Positions 1-12,792 of a DNA stretch of 64,000 nt are shown here, piece by piece (the stretch's first letter is position 1; every line of letters starts with the position of its first letter). Source of the DNA: Isoetes taiwanensis (taxonomy: Eukaryota; Streptophyta; Lycopodiopsida; Isoetales; Isoetaceae); assembly GCA_021234155.1 (NCBI GenBank), contig JAJEKV010000033.1, forward strand, positions 8,176,635 to 8,240,634, written 5' to 3'. The position numbers and the translations under genes were made by a program. The notes under the pieces are model-generated. The model was not told where the DNA came from and made no database searches. It worked only from the letters and a program-made list of their open reading frames with translations.

Positions 1-3000
1 CCGAAAAGAAATCTATCAAGCATAAGAGCCTGGTAACCATTCAACAAGAAAAGTTTAAGCTTTAGCAGATCTAAGGTGACACTAGTAGAGAGGGTCCATA
101 GATGCTCTTTAGTGAAAATCTCGGCGGCAACAGCACAGGCAGATAAATCTTTTAGCCTGGTCTACAATTCATCCTGGTCATCAAGACACTCAGCATTGTA
201 TTCATGTGGCATTGCATTCCTTGTGAGAAGTCACATTTACCTTCGTTTTCAACGAATAGATGGTAAATGGACTCCTGAGCTAGGTGACAAGTGTCTTAGG
301 TAGTTAGGAACTATTAGTTTCTCGCCTATTTGTAGCTTAACATTTAGTTTTCTCATATCAGCGCATCTCCATTCTGAAAATTTCCCGTAGTTCACCTGCG
401 CATCTCTATTCAGGATATTTTCCTTGAGCTTACTTTCTGGAAATTTTCTGAGATTATCTCTTTTGCTTTGACATATAGATCATCTTGTCATGTTTTCCCG
501 TCTTCGATTCTATCGTTTGCTTCCTCTCTCATAATTTAGTCGTTTAGGGTGTTTTGAGACTGCCAACAGCGACCTTTTTGCAGTTCATGCTCCTTCTGGA
601 ATTGCTGACAGGATTTGCAATCGCTCAGGGTTGTTCGTTCAAGAGCATGGCAGGATTGATTTGTTGGTGGTTTTGAAAAGCTGGTTTTCAAGAGCAAGCC
701 AGAGCTATAGAAGGAAGCTTTGTTGGTGCAGCATACGCATCCTGAAGCATTCAAGATTCTGCAAGGGCGGGCCAGATTTGTTTGTGGGTTTTTTATAGTC
801 GGTTTTCAAGAACAGCTCAGACTCTAAGGTTTGGTCCAGGTTATGTTGACTGCAGAGAGATGCCATTCCAGCCTCTTTTGCACGTTCTCAAGAGAGAAAG
901 TGCTTATGGAGGCATTTACTAGCAAATGTTTACGGAGGCATTTCCACGAGTCTGGAATTATCTTCCTCTGGCACGATAGTATGTTTCTGTTTATGGAGAT
1001 GCCCACAAGGGCCATTTTGTCCAACTTGTCTCTATAGCTCTAGAAGTTGTATTCTTATTGGAGGAGGGGGGATGGTTCCAAGGAAGCATCTCCTTTAGGA
1101 AAATACTATGGACTTTCTATGTGCTTATGTTTGATGATAAATCTAGAGATGTTATGCTTAGATAACGATGTAGTCCACAATTGCTTAGTGTTAACATGTT
1201 TTTGTTGATTAGACATCATGATGTGGTAGCACATGAATGTAATTGGATCAATATGATATCATTGCAAGTGTTGGCATTGTTCTATACGCCCTTGGTATAT
1301 ATATATGGGAAATGCATGCGAAATGTGACTCTGGATTCTTAGATCATAATGATAAACGTGATTTAAGCTCTGCATATGGGACATGTATTACGTTATTGGT
1401 TGATGTATGAGTGCATATCCTCTGGGACCGGAGTCCATTTGCAGTGGCTTGGACTCGCGGTTGTTCTTTTGACATCAGGTGTTGTCACCCCGGCGAGGAT
1501 GCTTCGTCGTGCTACATGGCTTGGAAGTGCTCCTCTAACATTGGACGCTGGCTAAATGGGCATGTACACATGAGGCTTACTCCGGCCATATTTGCTAAAA
1601 AGCCTCATCAGCCCGGGTGGTCTGCATAAAACTGGAGTTGCACTGCATACTTATGGGTATCTAATGGTTACTTCATGGTTTCTCATGGTCTTGTAGTTAT
1701 CTTATGGTTATTGCGAAGTTATGGTATGTACATTTACAACGCATTTGGAATGATGTTTGTGTATTTCTCATAATGAGGGTTCTATTATGCTATGTATTAA
1801 CATTGCATTGCTAGTTTCTGACATAGAGGGATTATCAGGTGAAGCATCTAATCTAAGAATGATTCTTCTGATTGTTACCTCATAATTCTTGTTGATTATG
1901 CCAGCATTTTCGAAATGCCTCAGCCCCGCACTTAGTCTTTATGACTAACCCCCCTGTGCTCATGGTGTAAGCAAATAAACATGGTGTAAGCAGATATACA
2001 TGAGGTTTGCAGGATCAATGTGTAGTTGGGAGCCGAATAGAGTTAAAGGCCTAAGATCTTTGTGAGCTTAGGCCTTGTGGTCACTTAATAAACTTGATAC
2101 TGTGGATTATTAGAGTGTGAAGCATTTACATTGTAGAGCGTGAAGCATTTTCAATGTATATAGTATGATATTATACTCTTTGATAGTAGTGTTCATACGT
2201 GTTTATTTGATACAATTGCGATCAATTCTTTACCTTGAGTTTCAGCTTAAGAATGCATTTGCATTGCATTACTCAATTTATGCATACCAACTTGACAGTG
2301 TTCATGCAAGTTTTAATGGAATCTCGGGTTATCTGGAGGGTTAACCCGACAAGCCCGTTACATTAGAAGGTACTGGTTGAAAAGTTGGCCATTCTTCTAC
2401 TGATCTCTTCCACCCCCCAATTCTTTTTTTCATTTTCCTTCTTGTATGTAGAAAATAGGAAAATACGGTAACTAGGCAAATGAGGAAGCAAACAAAATAG
2501 AGAGACTTTGACCTTCAGAATATATAGGATTTGAACTTTTGGGCCAAGTATGATGGTGATGCCATTAATTTGGTGATGCAACATGATGAGGTGGCATTGA
2601 ATCCAAGGCCTTCTTTACAAATCTTGGAATTCCAAGATTTTTTTCTTTTAAATCCAAGTGGTTTTGATAACATGGCAAAATATATGATTAGGTGTCATGG
2701 TGACATTTATAAACATATTTGGTATTAGAAATGACTTTTTCAACTAGTTTGACTATCAATGGTTTTTTGTGCAAATGGGAGCTAAAATTGAATCTGAGGC
2801 AATATGGAAAAATAGGCTAGGCAAGGAATAAAAGCTGATATCTAACCCTTTCCTAGCCTACTGAGTCCCCATAGTGTGTTAGGCTTATAGTTGATCATCA
2901 CAGGTGGCCGGGTACGGGTCTGACACCCCCGAGGTTGCAGGCACCATCTAGAAAGGATGTCATGGGCTCAATAGGTGTGGAGGAATATCTGGGCCCAATA

Positions 3001-3352
3001 GGTGTGGAGGATTTTAGGGGGTTAAAGTCATGCATGGACCTGGGTGCTCTAGCCACCTATAGAACCCTTGTGCGCTACAGTTAACATGAACATCTTGAAA
3101 GCATATTCAAAAAATCTGCAATGGACAACCTGAAACCAGTAAAACTTCTTATAAAATCCCATGTTTTAAATAACTGTTGTGAGACAAAAAGCCATCATGA
3201 TGCACTTGAAAGACCCTAATGTCTTTTGTTTCAGAGTATATAGCGATGATGCTGAATGGTTTAGCTCAATATTTGTATTCTCAAAGGAAAGGTATCCAAT
3301 TCATTTAATTTAGTTACAATTTTGGACCTTATCTAATTACAGAGGAAGCAAT
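1..3352. other. Degenerate non-coding DNA, no gene recognised
   Basis: No open frame of convincing length or family likeness is visible. Around 650-720 and 770-820 there are two diverged copies of a stretch with GATTTGTT, GGTTTTGAAAAGC and TTCAAGAGC, suggesting an old local duplication. The stretch 1900-2090 (CACTTAGT, GACTAACCCC, then AGTTAAAGGCC) resembles 57180-57235 and may be old LTR sequence. The rest I cannot assign. Confidence 0.4.
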
Positions 3353-3468
3353 AGAACGATAGGCCCTTGAAGTAAGCTCATCCCCTGCCATATCATATTT
3401 GAATTGTTCCAGAACGATAGGCCCTTGAAGTAAGCTCATCCTCTGCCATATCATATTTGAATTGTTCC
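3353..3468. repeat. 58-bp tandem duplication
   Basis: Two adjacent 58-bp units, 3353-3410 and 3411-3468, both starting AGAACGATAGGCCC and ending TTGAATTGTTCC. They differ at one base that I can see (CCCC versus CCTC). No coding sense is evident. It is a recent local duplication. Confidence 0.9.
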
Positions 3469-4882
3469 AACACCTTGCGATCCTAATCATGCATCATCCA
3501 TCTTCCTTCAGAACATCTTGGTGGATACATTGGACCTTCCAGATAGAGCTCCATGATTGAGCTCCATGATATGCCAAGGTATCTATCTTATCTTCAATGT
3601 TGTCTTTATTTTGCATCGAATATGATCTTCGATGTTCTCTTCATTTTGCATCGAAGTGATATTTGCCTAGAACAAATGCACATCTTAAAGTTTGGGATAC
3701 TTCGGATAGGGTAGAGTGGACCTAGTTGCAACTCAGAAAAAATACAAAATGGTAAAACTTGGATAGACTATTCCAAGTTCTATTTAAAGCCTGAAATTGG
3801 ATTACAATTCAAATTGTTGTGCACGAGGCTATTTTTCAAGGACGTTTTCCATTTTCACATCAAAGTACTTTTTATTTCTCAATTTGACTAAACATGTACA
3901 CTAAATGTAGCACTTCCTTATAACAAGTCTCATTTTATTTTAAATGACATTGTTGTTTCCCATCATTACAAGTGTAGTTTCCATTACAACTTGTGTTTCC
4001 TGTAAATTCCATTGGCAAAGCTTTGACGGAATTGTTTAGGCTTTAATAATTTTATTGTAAACTTGAAACCTCAATATGAGGATTGGGGATTTGTTTTCAC
4101 ATAATTAGTAGAAGGTATAATTTGAATAACAAAAATCGGAGATTTTCACCAATGCCCCACTCTGGAGTCCCAACATGTGACGGTAGTTGTCCATGCAATG
4201 TTGTTTAGAATTTAGCAATAACGTCTATGTTTTTGTAAATGTTCAACAATCTGCAAGAATTTCAATATTGCAGTTGATGCTTTTTTAATGCAAAAACAAC
4301 CTACGCAACTTTTAATATAATGACCATGTTAAAGATTTTAACAATTATAAACCGCATATCAGTTGTTCCATGAGGTTTACTAGAATTCATAGGTCACCAA
4401 TCTTGCTAGGCTTTGGATTCCACGAGGTTTAATGCCAAAATATTGACAAATGTTATTTTTAGACATTTCTTCATTAAACCACTTATCCGTCAAGGTTCAA
4501 ATGTAAATTGCCGAACGTCTTCTACAATAATATATGGATCCAACTAATCTAGAGGATTGACAAAACTAATGTAGATTCTACTAGATTTCCTTAAGATTCT
4601 ATAAAGATTCTCCTATAGAAGATGTAAAGCAACAGATTGACTCATAATTTGGCCATGTGTTGATGCAGAGTTGATCGCAATTGTAAATCTCACTTGGACT
4701 TACTTTATGCTAAAATCCTCTGCAAAATTCTAACTATTATTTCCATGAATTTGTTTCCAAAAGAGGGCCAAGAATTTGGGGTCTCGCAAATTGTGAACAA
4801 GAAAGTTTGTGTGTGGATTAAACACTGGCGAATTTGCAAAGGTGGAAAAATTATGGACAGAAGAATTGCATTAGTAATTTGA
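3469..4882. other. AT-rich spacer, nothing recognised
   Basis: No gene or structured repeat recognised. Near 4550-4620 there is a run of imperfect AGATTC / TAGATTC motifs, also seen at 9350-9570, which may be remains of a dispersed repeat family. The short open frame at 4694-4882 has no family likeness. Confidence 0.4.
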
Positions 4883-4910
4883 CTAGTAATGGTGCCCAAC
4901 GTTGCTGGGC
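4883..4910 (-). mobile_element. Helitron 3' terminus, minus strand
   Basis: Read on the minus strand there is a hairpin GCCCAGCAACGTTGGGC (4894-4910), then a short AT-containing spacer, then CTAG (4883-4886) followed by T. A GC-rich hairpin shortly before a terminal CTRR, with insertion between A and T, is the defining 3' end of Helitrons. It has the same layout as the ends at 24009-23997 and 55949-55974. I could not find its 5' end, so how much of the DNA to the right belongs to it is unknown. Confidence 0.7.
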
Positions 4911-7900
4911 ATAAATTAAGAACGTGTCATTGATGAACCTTAGATATAACAAATAAGCCAACAATGGGAAGAATAGGACGATGGGCCTTCACTCAGCAGT
5001 GGAAAAGAAGAGGACAATAGGCCTTCACTCCACGCTGTGTTGATGTTGTGCAAATACTGTATCTTATGGCTTATTACTCTAATGTGCATTTTATGTTAGT
5101 GTCTTAGATTGAATGTTGCTATGTTGCTCTGATGTAAGTTGTTTGTTATGGCTTTGAGTGTTGGTATAATCCAAGCAACAAATGTCAAAACAATTTGCTT
5201 TTGGAATAAAAGAAGGTTTAAAGCTCATTATATATGTGTTTTACTAATAATGATGAAAGGTCTCCGTGGATGCTAAAAAACCTTTATTCTATTCTTTATT
5301 ATTATAGGTGTTTTACTAATGATGTTTTTGGGTTGCCCCTAGGGGGGCAACCCCTTGTTTATGTGGGTTTATGGCCTATTTCAAGTATATACTAGTATAT
5401 GCCAGGAATATGCCAATGACTGCTCAAAACTTGTTATAGGGTGTAAATTGACGGTCACGGCTGTTCTTGGCAATCCATTTCAAAACCGGCTAACTGGTGC
5501 CAGCATGGGTTTTATTGCAAACTGGGACTTTGCATGCACTGCCCAGATCGCATGCGTTGTCGCCTTCGGAGGTGGGAGCTCATTTGGAAGCCTATAACGA
5601 GGAACTGGGCAGGAAGGATTCCTACAGATAGGAGCTCTATCAGAAAGAATGGCAACGCCATAACTAAGGTGTTGTTTATTTTCGCATTGCACCATTTGAT
5701 TAACTGTAAAAAAGAAGGGGTTAGTTCAAGAATAACGGTGATGCTTGCGTAGGTGCTCATGGATTCTCATCATATGCTAGTTCTTATTGTTGGAAGCAGA
5801 AGTGATGCATCTTGCATAAAGACAAAAAGTCTCTGCAAGCTCTTATGGCTTCATAAAACCACACTTTAACTGGTAGAAACAATAGAGTCATTACTGAAAG
5901 TCCCTTTGTAAGCTCTAAATTCTGATCATTCAGCATTTGTCTTGGAAGGAGTTAAGTTAAAGAGTTTTAATCAGTTATAATCTATGTTTCTTGTTTGTAA
6001 TTGGGATATGGATCCCAAGGGCATGGAAGTCTAGGTCATATGTTAGGCATTTAAAATATGTATCGAGTTTTCCCTTTCTTTTGGCTATGGAAGCTATGCC
6101 AGTTTGCAGGAGGCAATTCTAGCTGTGTTAGTCATACATGTCTTGTTAGGTGAGTGGATAAGCATTTAAATGATGCCAAAATGGTGGGAATGTTTTAGTA
6201 GTTCTTTCAGGGTATTGATGAGTAGACAATCAGTCTTCAGGATTAGTTCTACAGCTAAATAAAGGCCAATGAGTTACAAATCATTATGTATTTCTTGATG
6301 TGGGTTCCGGATTCTACTGATACCGTGTTTCTTTGGCATGATATCTTGAGGTGCAAGAATTCTTAAGTGGAATGAATCGTGGTTTTATGAATCGTGGCTT
6401 TATATTTGCTTACAGTCATGCAGGCAATCAGATGTTTCAGCTTTGCAGTTCTCAAGCTCCTCCGCAACAGAATATTGCCATCGAGATTCAGAGTGATTTA
6501 TTTTCTAATTCTTGTTTGAAATTTGTTGCTTCCAGTCTAATGTGCAGAATTGTAGACCTCGTTTCCAAACCATTCCAGTTGCATTATATTCCAGACACGT
6601 AAGGGACAAGGCTTTTGTATTGCTCTCAATATTCATGTATACTTGTGCAAGCCAAAAAGGGAAGCATCACTTTGGCTCCATAATCCCATTTTGAAATTAG
6701 GCTGCTTCTAAATGAAGATCTTCTTTAGTTGTCATTGTAAAGCTGGTATCTGTTTTGGAAATACATTTTGTTTTCAATGCACGTGGTAGCTGCTTTATTC
6801 AATGGACTGAACCTTGGGATGTAGCGACGTAACAGAGGTAAATATATGTTTATACTAATACATTATAAAGTAGCTACCAGTATAAAATTTTGCAGAGAAG
6901 CTTGACATGAATGTGATTGTACTGCAGGTTGCAGACTCATATCAAGAAGGAATGAGCTTTACATATTTCCTCCTGGAGATTCTACCAGAAGTTTTGAAAA
7001 ATCATGGGCACGTGGAAGATTCTGCTACAACTGGGATTAAGGATGAAGTTCTAATTGGGTGCATCGTGTGGAGATGAAATCAAAATGTGTTTAAAGTAAA
7101 TGACAAGAGTATAAATGGGAAGAAGTTGGGACAACCACAAACTCAAGTTGACTTTTCTCGGAGTCCAAATAGAGCAACATGGGAGATACCAGATGCAATG
7201 CTAACATCTATTAGCATGTTTTCTAGTTTAAGGGGATGAAGAGTTTAATGGCAGAAATGTTTGACCAGGATAAGGCTTCAATCCAGTATCCAAGCTTAGA
7301 GCATCATGCATTAATGTTTTTTTTTTCCTGGTTATTTCAATACTGTTTCCTTGTGTTAGCTTGACAAACTGCAACAGAGCAAGGTTTTGTCGTGCTGCTA
7401 CTGAGCTCCAAATCTGTGGGCTACTTCGAATACCAAAGGGGCAAATTCCTGACTTTATCCAACGACATACAATTATCTAGTCTTGGCAAAAGCTCCTATG
7501 CAAGGCTTAGCTTTTCTTGGTTTGAAGTTGCTCAGTATTGTTTCCATTTGATGGTTATGAACACAATAAACTTGTTTACAATTGTTTACGTATATCTATT
7601 TTCTTACTGTTGTAACAATTTGACACTGAATGCAACATGCTATGCACCGCACAGTAAAGAAGACAGTATAGAGTGGACAATCTCTGTTCATTGAAAGGAT
7701 AATGACTATTATGCCTGATAAGGTAGAGTTTTTAAGGTTGAACTTGCTGGCCGCATACTAAGAAACAACGAACTCCCACCACATGGTATAAGATGGTTGA
7801 TCCAAGGGCTAGTCAGCCTTTTGGCCTGTTGATTAACGTTAAAACAAATGTTGTTCTTTCTAATACTCTTATTTGCAATATTTGGATGTTAATTCCTTTA

Positions 7901-8459
7901 CATTTTAGAGAATATATTTTTGATTTTCGGGAACGGAAGGAGTATGAGGTTTTAGAATGTTCATAATAATCTCCTATTTTTAGCTGGTTGATGGCTGGTC
8001 CCTTTCACCAACGCTTTAAGTGTCCGATGTGGGCATGTTATAGCCAGCCTTAAATGGCAAAAAAATTGCAAGTTCACAAAAACGCCCTATATTTTTTTTT
8101 TGGCGTCGCTATAATATGTCAAAGACATGGATATAGCACGAATATGCCTGTGGCTATAACATGACAGTGTCCAATATATACAGCACTCCGATTTAAGCAA
8201 TGAGATATTTGGAAAGTTAAGAGTAATAGTTAGAAAGTAGAGATTGATTGTTTCTAGATTTATTTCTATTCTGGACTAATATTATGGGTTTGAATGAGAT
8301 TGCTACTGTAAACTCGGCGTATCGGACTTTCAGACCAGATTTGGGGGATGCATACTTGTTAATGTTTCGAGTGAAATATCATTAGAATCTCGAAGTCAAG
8401 CTAAATTTGTTGTAAAGCATCCTTGTAACGAATGGCACAGGACAAAATAAACAACATAC
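4911..8459. other. Non-coding DNA with possible exon scraps
   Basis: This block may lie inside the Helitron that ends at 4883. At 6929-7075 there is an exon-like stretch after a TGTACTGCAG acceptor, with an open frame reading about 49 codons, but I recognise no family. 7320-7330 is a poly-T run. 7980-8180 has TTATAGCCAG and GGCTATAACATG in opposite orientation. No intact gene was found. Confidence 0.35.
5322..5500. repeat. Dispersed repeat headed by TTGCCCCTAGGGGGGCAA, copy 1
   Basis: It starts with GTTTTTGGGTTGCCCCTAGG and a near-palindromic TTGCCCC/GGGGGCAA core. This is followed by about 150 bp that match 10566-10740 in order (CTTATGTG or TTTATGTG, then GCTC.AAAC, then TGTAAA.TG.CG.TCAC, then CTGG). 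It is a dispersed repeat of unknown class. Confidence 0.55.
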
Positions 8460-9060
8460 TTGTCTAATCCAACTCCGGGTGATGCACTCGGAGGTAAGGA
8501 TATAGGTCATCTAGAAGAGAGTAGTGTTAGGCAAATGGAGCAGCAGTTAATATCATTTGCCATGATGGATGGACCACCAGGTTTCTGCTCTTGGCCTCCG
8601 GGTATGCCTACTGCCCCTATCAATGCACAATGGGGGCAGAACTAATCACATAACCAACAAAATACCTCTGAAATCTTTGTTAATCAAAGGCAAGATATGT
8701 TTGATGGACCTCCAGGATTTTGGAATAAGAGAGCTGCATGTAGGAAAGATGATCTTCTAGAGTATGATTTTGGTGGACGAGCATCAGGAATACAGATAGG
8801 TGTGTTGGACATAAATCCAACCACTGATGTTAAGCATAGTATGTTTCAGGGGCAAAATATGCATGGCAATTCATTCAGTTGATCAATTGGAAAACTTACA
8901 GTCCAAAATGCTGTCACAAGTTCGATCTCCCTTTGGGGGAATGCAAGGATCATTGCAGGAACAGTCTCATGTAGTGACTTCTGGGTTTCTTCCCAATTCG
9001 GGGGTGAATAGTTACCCAATGTTTGGAAGTGGTATTGTCAAAACCCTGTAGCTTTACATT
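8460..9060 (+). pseudogene. Decayed coding fragment with DGPPGF motifs
   Basis: Overlapping open frames keep a protein-like composition across about 600 bp but switch frame and hit stops. Two motifs are striking: DGPPGFCSWPPGMP near 8567 and DGPPGFWNK near 8702. Further on come SMFQGQNMHGNSFS and SFGGMQGSLQEQSH-like stretches rich in Gln, Gly and Ser. Repeated PPGF with Gln-rich surroundings recalls the C-terminal parts of plant CCR4-NOT subunit 4-like RNA-binding proteins, but this is a weak resemblance and I do not assign it. At least two frameshifts or stops break it. It is probably a captured or abandoned gene fragment. Confidence 0.45.
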
Positions 9061-10862
9061 CACAAGAGTCTGATGTTTCGCAGTATCCAGCTGTTGGGCA
9101 TGGTGTTGGTGTTGGGCAATGACATATGGCAGTCCCTAAGCTGGGGGTGCATTTTGCTCAATCGATAAACAACTGGTAAAAATGTCTGGATATTAGGTTA
9201 GGGTTTGAACACTGTTTTGCAGCTAAAGTCCGTTGTGCTTTCCTTATCTCTGCAAAACAACAGGTATTTGCTGCTAGGTCTTCTTACTTCTGTAAAGAAA
9301 TCCAAAATCTGTCCAAAATGTGTCAGTATTACTTTCTTGGTGATCTATCTACGATTCTCTACGATTTTCTAAGATTCATTAAGATTCCTCAAGATACTGA
9401 CGAATGTTCCTTAGATTTTATAAAGGTTTACTTAAGAATCCCCTAGATTCCTTGCAAAACTCACCTAGTGCAGTAGAATCTAAGCCTATCTTTATTCCTT
9501 CTTAGAGAAGTTTGTGAATCTTGAATAATATAAAGGAATCCTACCAGAACCTCCTAGAACCTCAAAGAATATAAGGGGTGCATGTCATATGATATTATCC
9601 AATGATCGATTCTTGCGGTATCATGTTGGACTATACACTATATGGTTCATGCTAGGTCATCATTTACAATTGGGTCAAGACATCATTCTTTTGTCCTTGA
9701 AAGTGGCTCATATGTTCAATGCGAAAACAAAACGTTATTTAGGCTTATGGTCTATCCATCGATCAAAGGCTCATGGTACAATTGATCATAAAGTGTAGTT
9801 GATTTAATACCTAAAATATTCGAATGACATTTTATGTTAAAGTATGGAATCAACTGTCTGTGTGACTATTTTTTTTGTGTGACTATGGCTTGCATGTCAA
9901 AATATGTCAATATGATTAGGGTCACTAAGAGTTTAAAATGATGTAATTTAAAAAAAAATGTTCCACCATATTGATGCCTTGCTCATTATTCTTCGAGATG
10001 CAAAGAAAAAACACATTGCACCAAATTATTGCCTGGTCATTATTGTTTATGAGTGCGTTTGATCTCAATTCTATTCTATTCGCTCCTCCAAAAATTCAAA
10101 ATTTAATTGTGAAATGCCTAGAAACTTCCAATTGTTCCAATCATGAAAGCGTAGAAAGCAACGGCTCTCTTGCAAACGCATAAAGGGAAATAGTCTATCT
10201 TGGTCTTAAAGCAAACGACATTTCTGAATAGGAATTGTGCCATCATGGACAATGATGCTTGCTACTTTTGCCAATAAGCTATTTTAAGAGGATAAGATGT
10301 TTCAAACATTGCTAGTATGAAGTGCAAACTTCTGGATTATATGGGTTTCTCGTTATGTTCACGAAGGGAACTTGGATACTTGGTGTATGCATTTTTGTTC
10401 TTAGAAATGTGTTGGGTGTTTTGTTTTTAAAGAATTGCCCATTCAAGTGTTCAATTCAATTTCCCCCATTCAAGTGTTCAATTCAATTTCTTAAATGGGC
10501 AATTCTATATATGCGGATTTGGAACTTCTATTTATTCATGATTTACACAATTTGTACATGAAACCTCTTCGTTTTTGGGTTGCCCCTAGGGGGGCAAATC
10601 CTCGCTTATGTGTGTTTGTGGCATATCCTGGCAACTGCTCCAAACCTATTGTTCTCTGTAAACTGGCGATCACCTGCATTCTAGATCGTGGATGTTTCAA
10701 CCGAGTAACTGGCAAGGCAAACCGAAGCTCTAATTTCAAACAACTGCAGCGAAACCATATGTTGGGCCTTGTGCTTATGGGTCCGATAGATGCGGTGGGA
10801 AGCATGACGTCGCTCAAGTAATGGGACTTTAGCTGTAAAGAAAGGCCAGTAGATCCTTTATA
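9061..10862. other. Non-coding DNA with AGATTC-type repeats
   Basis: 9350-9570 is rich in imperfect AGATTC / GATTCCT motifs, as at 4550-4620. 9589-9798 is a 69-codon open frame with no family likeness. 10440-10500 contains two copies of CATTCAAGTGTTCAATTCAA, a small tandem duplication. 10566-10740 is the second copy of the repeat described at 5322. Confidence 0.4.
10566..10740. repeat. Dispersed repeat headed by TTGCCCCTAGGGGGGCAA, copy 2
   Basis: It has the same head sequence as 5322-5500 (TTTTTGGGTTGCCCCTAGGG) and the same order of downstream blocks, with many substitutions. Both copies are in the same orientation. No coding capacity is evident. Confidence 0.55.
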
Positions 10863-11179
10863 GTGGCTTCAATTACCTTGGATGAGGTTCCTAAAGAGGG
10901 AACAGAAAAAGAGACAGCATTGGCTGCTGCCACAAGTGAGCTGGAAAAGTCTTTCAACAAGGCTGATTTCAAGAGAATGGATTTTATTTCTGGCTCTATT
11001 TATGTGGAATGCTATCTCCATCTCCTCATATTGACGAAGCTTGAACTGATCAAAATTGCAAAGTGTAGCATATTGAACATTTTAAATTTCAATATTTGCA
11101 CTTTCTGCGGGTGATTGGCCAGTTTAAGCTTGGATTTATCATTGCCAAGATCGATAATGATCTTTTCGTTATTGACCAG
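10863..11179 (+). pseudogene. PMS1: PMS1 (MutL homologue) C-terminal fragment
   Basis: PMS1 is the eukaryotic MutL-alpha partner in DNA mismatch repair. Two exon-like pieces are visible. 10863-10979 encodes TSELEKSFNKADFKRM, and 11113-11179 encodes VIGQFKLGFIIAKIDNDLF and then VIDQ. In plant PMS1 these two motifs are adjacent, just before the HAADEK of the MutL C-terminal dimerisation/endonuclease domain. About 130 bp of AT-rich sequence separates them, where an intron would lie. The donor after KRM reads GA instead of GT and the acceptor reads CGG instead of CAG, so splicing looks destroyed. No flanking PMS1 exons were found. I read this as a captured gene fragment now decayed. Confidence 0.75.
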
Positions 11180-12198
11180 GTATATCGTATGTTGGTAAAG
11201 GCATGGCAATTGTGGACATTGTCATCTATTCTATTGTGGTTCTAAGTTACTTAGTCTTTCATTAGGACATTGTCATTCATTCTAGTATTTAAACCACTTC
11301 ACCCTCCGGCCATGGAGGGAAACCCTCCGTGTGCAGCACCTTGTTTATTGTAATTGTGACTTGCTTACGCGTTGCTGCAGCTATATGGAATTTGAGCATA
11401 GTTAACTTTTGATGTAGTTGTGACTTGCTTATGTCCGGCAGAATGTTATGTATTGTGGAGCTTAGGAATTGATCCATTTCTGCTTGGTTCTATGCATTTG
11501 AATAAAGTTCGTGATTTTCATGATCAGAACTCGTGCTTTTTCTACTACTAAATTGTTCCTTTGCTGTATTTATGTAGTGATTTTCTCATTAGAATTCAGT
11601 GCCCCTGTATGCTGCAGTTTTGTAGTCATTTTAAGCATTCATATGTTCAATCAAGTGTTGAAGTAGTATCTTGAAAAGTCTACATCATCACCGCATTGCT
11701 TTACATAAATTCGAACCTCGTTCAAACTACTAATGTGGATCCAAACCTCATCCAAGTTGCATTCGCAAAAGGTTCAACCACCAGCATGCAGAGGCTCAAA
11801 CTTTTTATGTGGATGACTGACTTGGGAACTTCAAATTAACTTTACATATAGAAAACATGTTCAAGAGAGCTAGAGTGAAAATTATAGCTGAAGTTTATGT
11901 TGGAGTTAAAAAAAATGTAGTTCATGTGTGACGCACCTTGGAGAAAGGTTCAATGTAAACATGTGAGAAACTCCGGCTTTTATGAAAATCCACTACCCTT
12001 CATCAAAATACATCATTATCATTATCAGTAGATCCAGATCTACCTTCTAAAACAATGCACACATATGTAGCTCCATCTAATGGACAGGGCTATACCAGAG
12101 TCGCAACCGTTTATAAACTTGTTAAAATAGTTATTTAAGTTCAAATGGTCATTTGAGTCCTTAGAACCTTCTGTTAAATACATATCTTGCAAAAGCAT
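11180..12198. other. Non-coding DNA, nothing recognised
   Basis: I see no exon, repeat or element boundary that I can support. 11350-11430 contains two copies of GT.GTGACTTGCTTA, a minor direct repeat. Confidence 0.35.
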
Positions 12199-12710
12199 TC
12201 AGGGATGGCATAGAAAGCCATTAGCCTGTGAAACCAATGGACAAATCTTGCTTGCAGCAGAATCTGGTATAAATCTAAACACGAATGCAATATTTGGCTC
12301 TGGAAAGCTTTTCAATAATCTGCGTAGCCTTGACATGGAATAGAAGACTTTAAAGGCTCTATTAAAGATGAATGTTAACATTACAATATAAATTTGTAAA
12401 CATTTCGAGAATTACTCACCTGACTTACCAGCAACGTAGGTATCAGCAGTAATAAGGCCTGATTTATATTGATTTTAGCATCTCCTGGAACTTCACTAAT
12501 ACAGACAGGGCCTCCATGGATCGCCTATTCTAGAAGTAAGAAAAGTGGGGATCTGCATTTGGATGTTCTTTAATAATGTTAAAGGCTCAAGCATGAATGA
12601 AGCAAAATGAAAACTACCATACCTGTAGCTCTATTCTGCTGCCTTTTCGAGCCTCCAGCAACAAATGAAATAATTTCTTCATTAGAGATGCCACAACAAA
12701 CTTACCGTGT
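12199..12710 (-). pseudogene. Exon-like pieces of an unrecognised gene
   Basis: On the minus strand several short open stretches are bounded by plausible splice sites. One runs down to 12623 and ends GAGCTACAG before GTATGG. One starts at 12529 after CTTCTAG. One ends TTGCTG before GTAAGT near 12421. The open frame at 12199-12381 encodes a 60-residue stretch. The composition is protein-like but I recognise no family. The orientation fits the Helitron whose 3' end is at 4883, so they may be captured exons. Confidence 0.35.
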
Positions 12711-12767
12711 TGCTTATTTTAACCACTAACTCTTGCACATGTGCAGAAGGAAAGAACACAGGGGTCT

Positions 12768-12792
12768 GCATTCAGAGGTCGTTTATGCCAGA
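12768..12792. repeat. Left part of a tandem repeat split by the LTR element
   Basis: GCATTCAGAGGTCG followed by TTTATGCCAGA is the first 25 bp of a unit that resumes at 29617 and is repeated at 29680-29758. The last five bases, CCAGA (12788-12792), are the target site duplicated by the retrotransposon. Confidence 0.85.
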
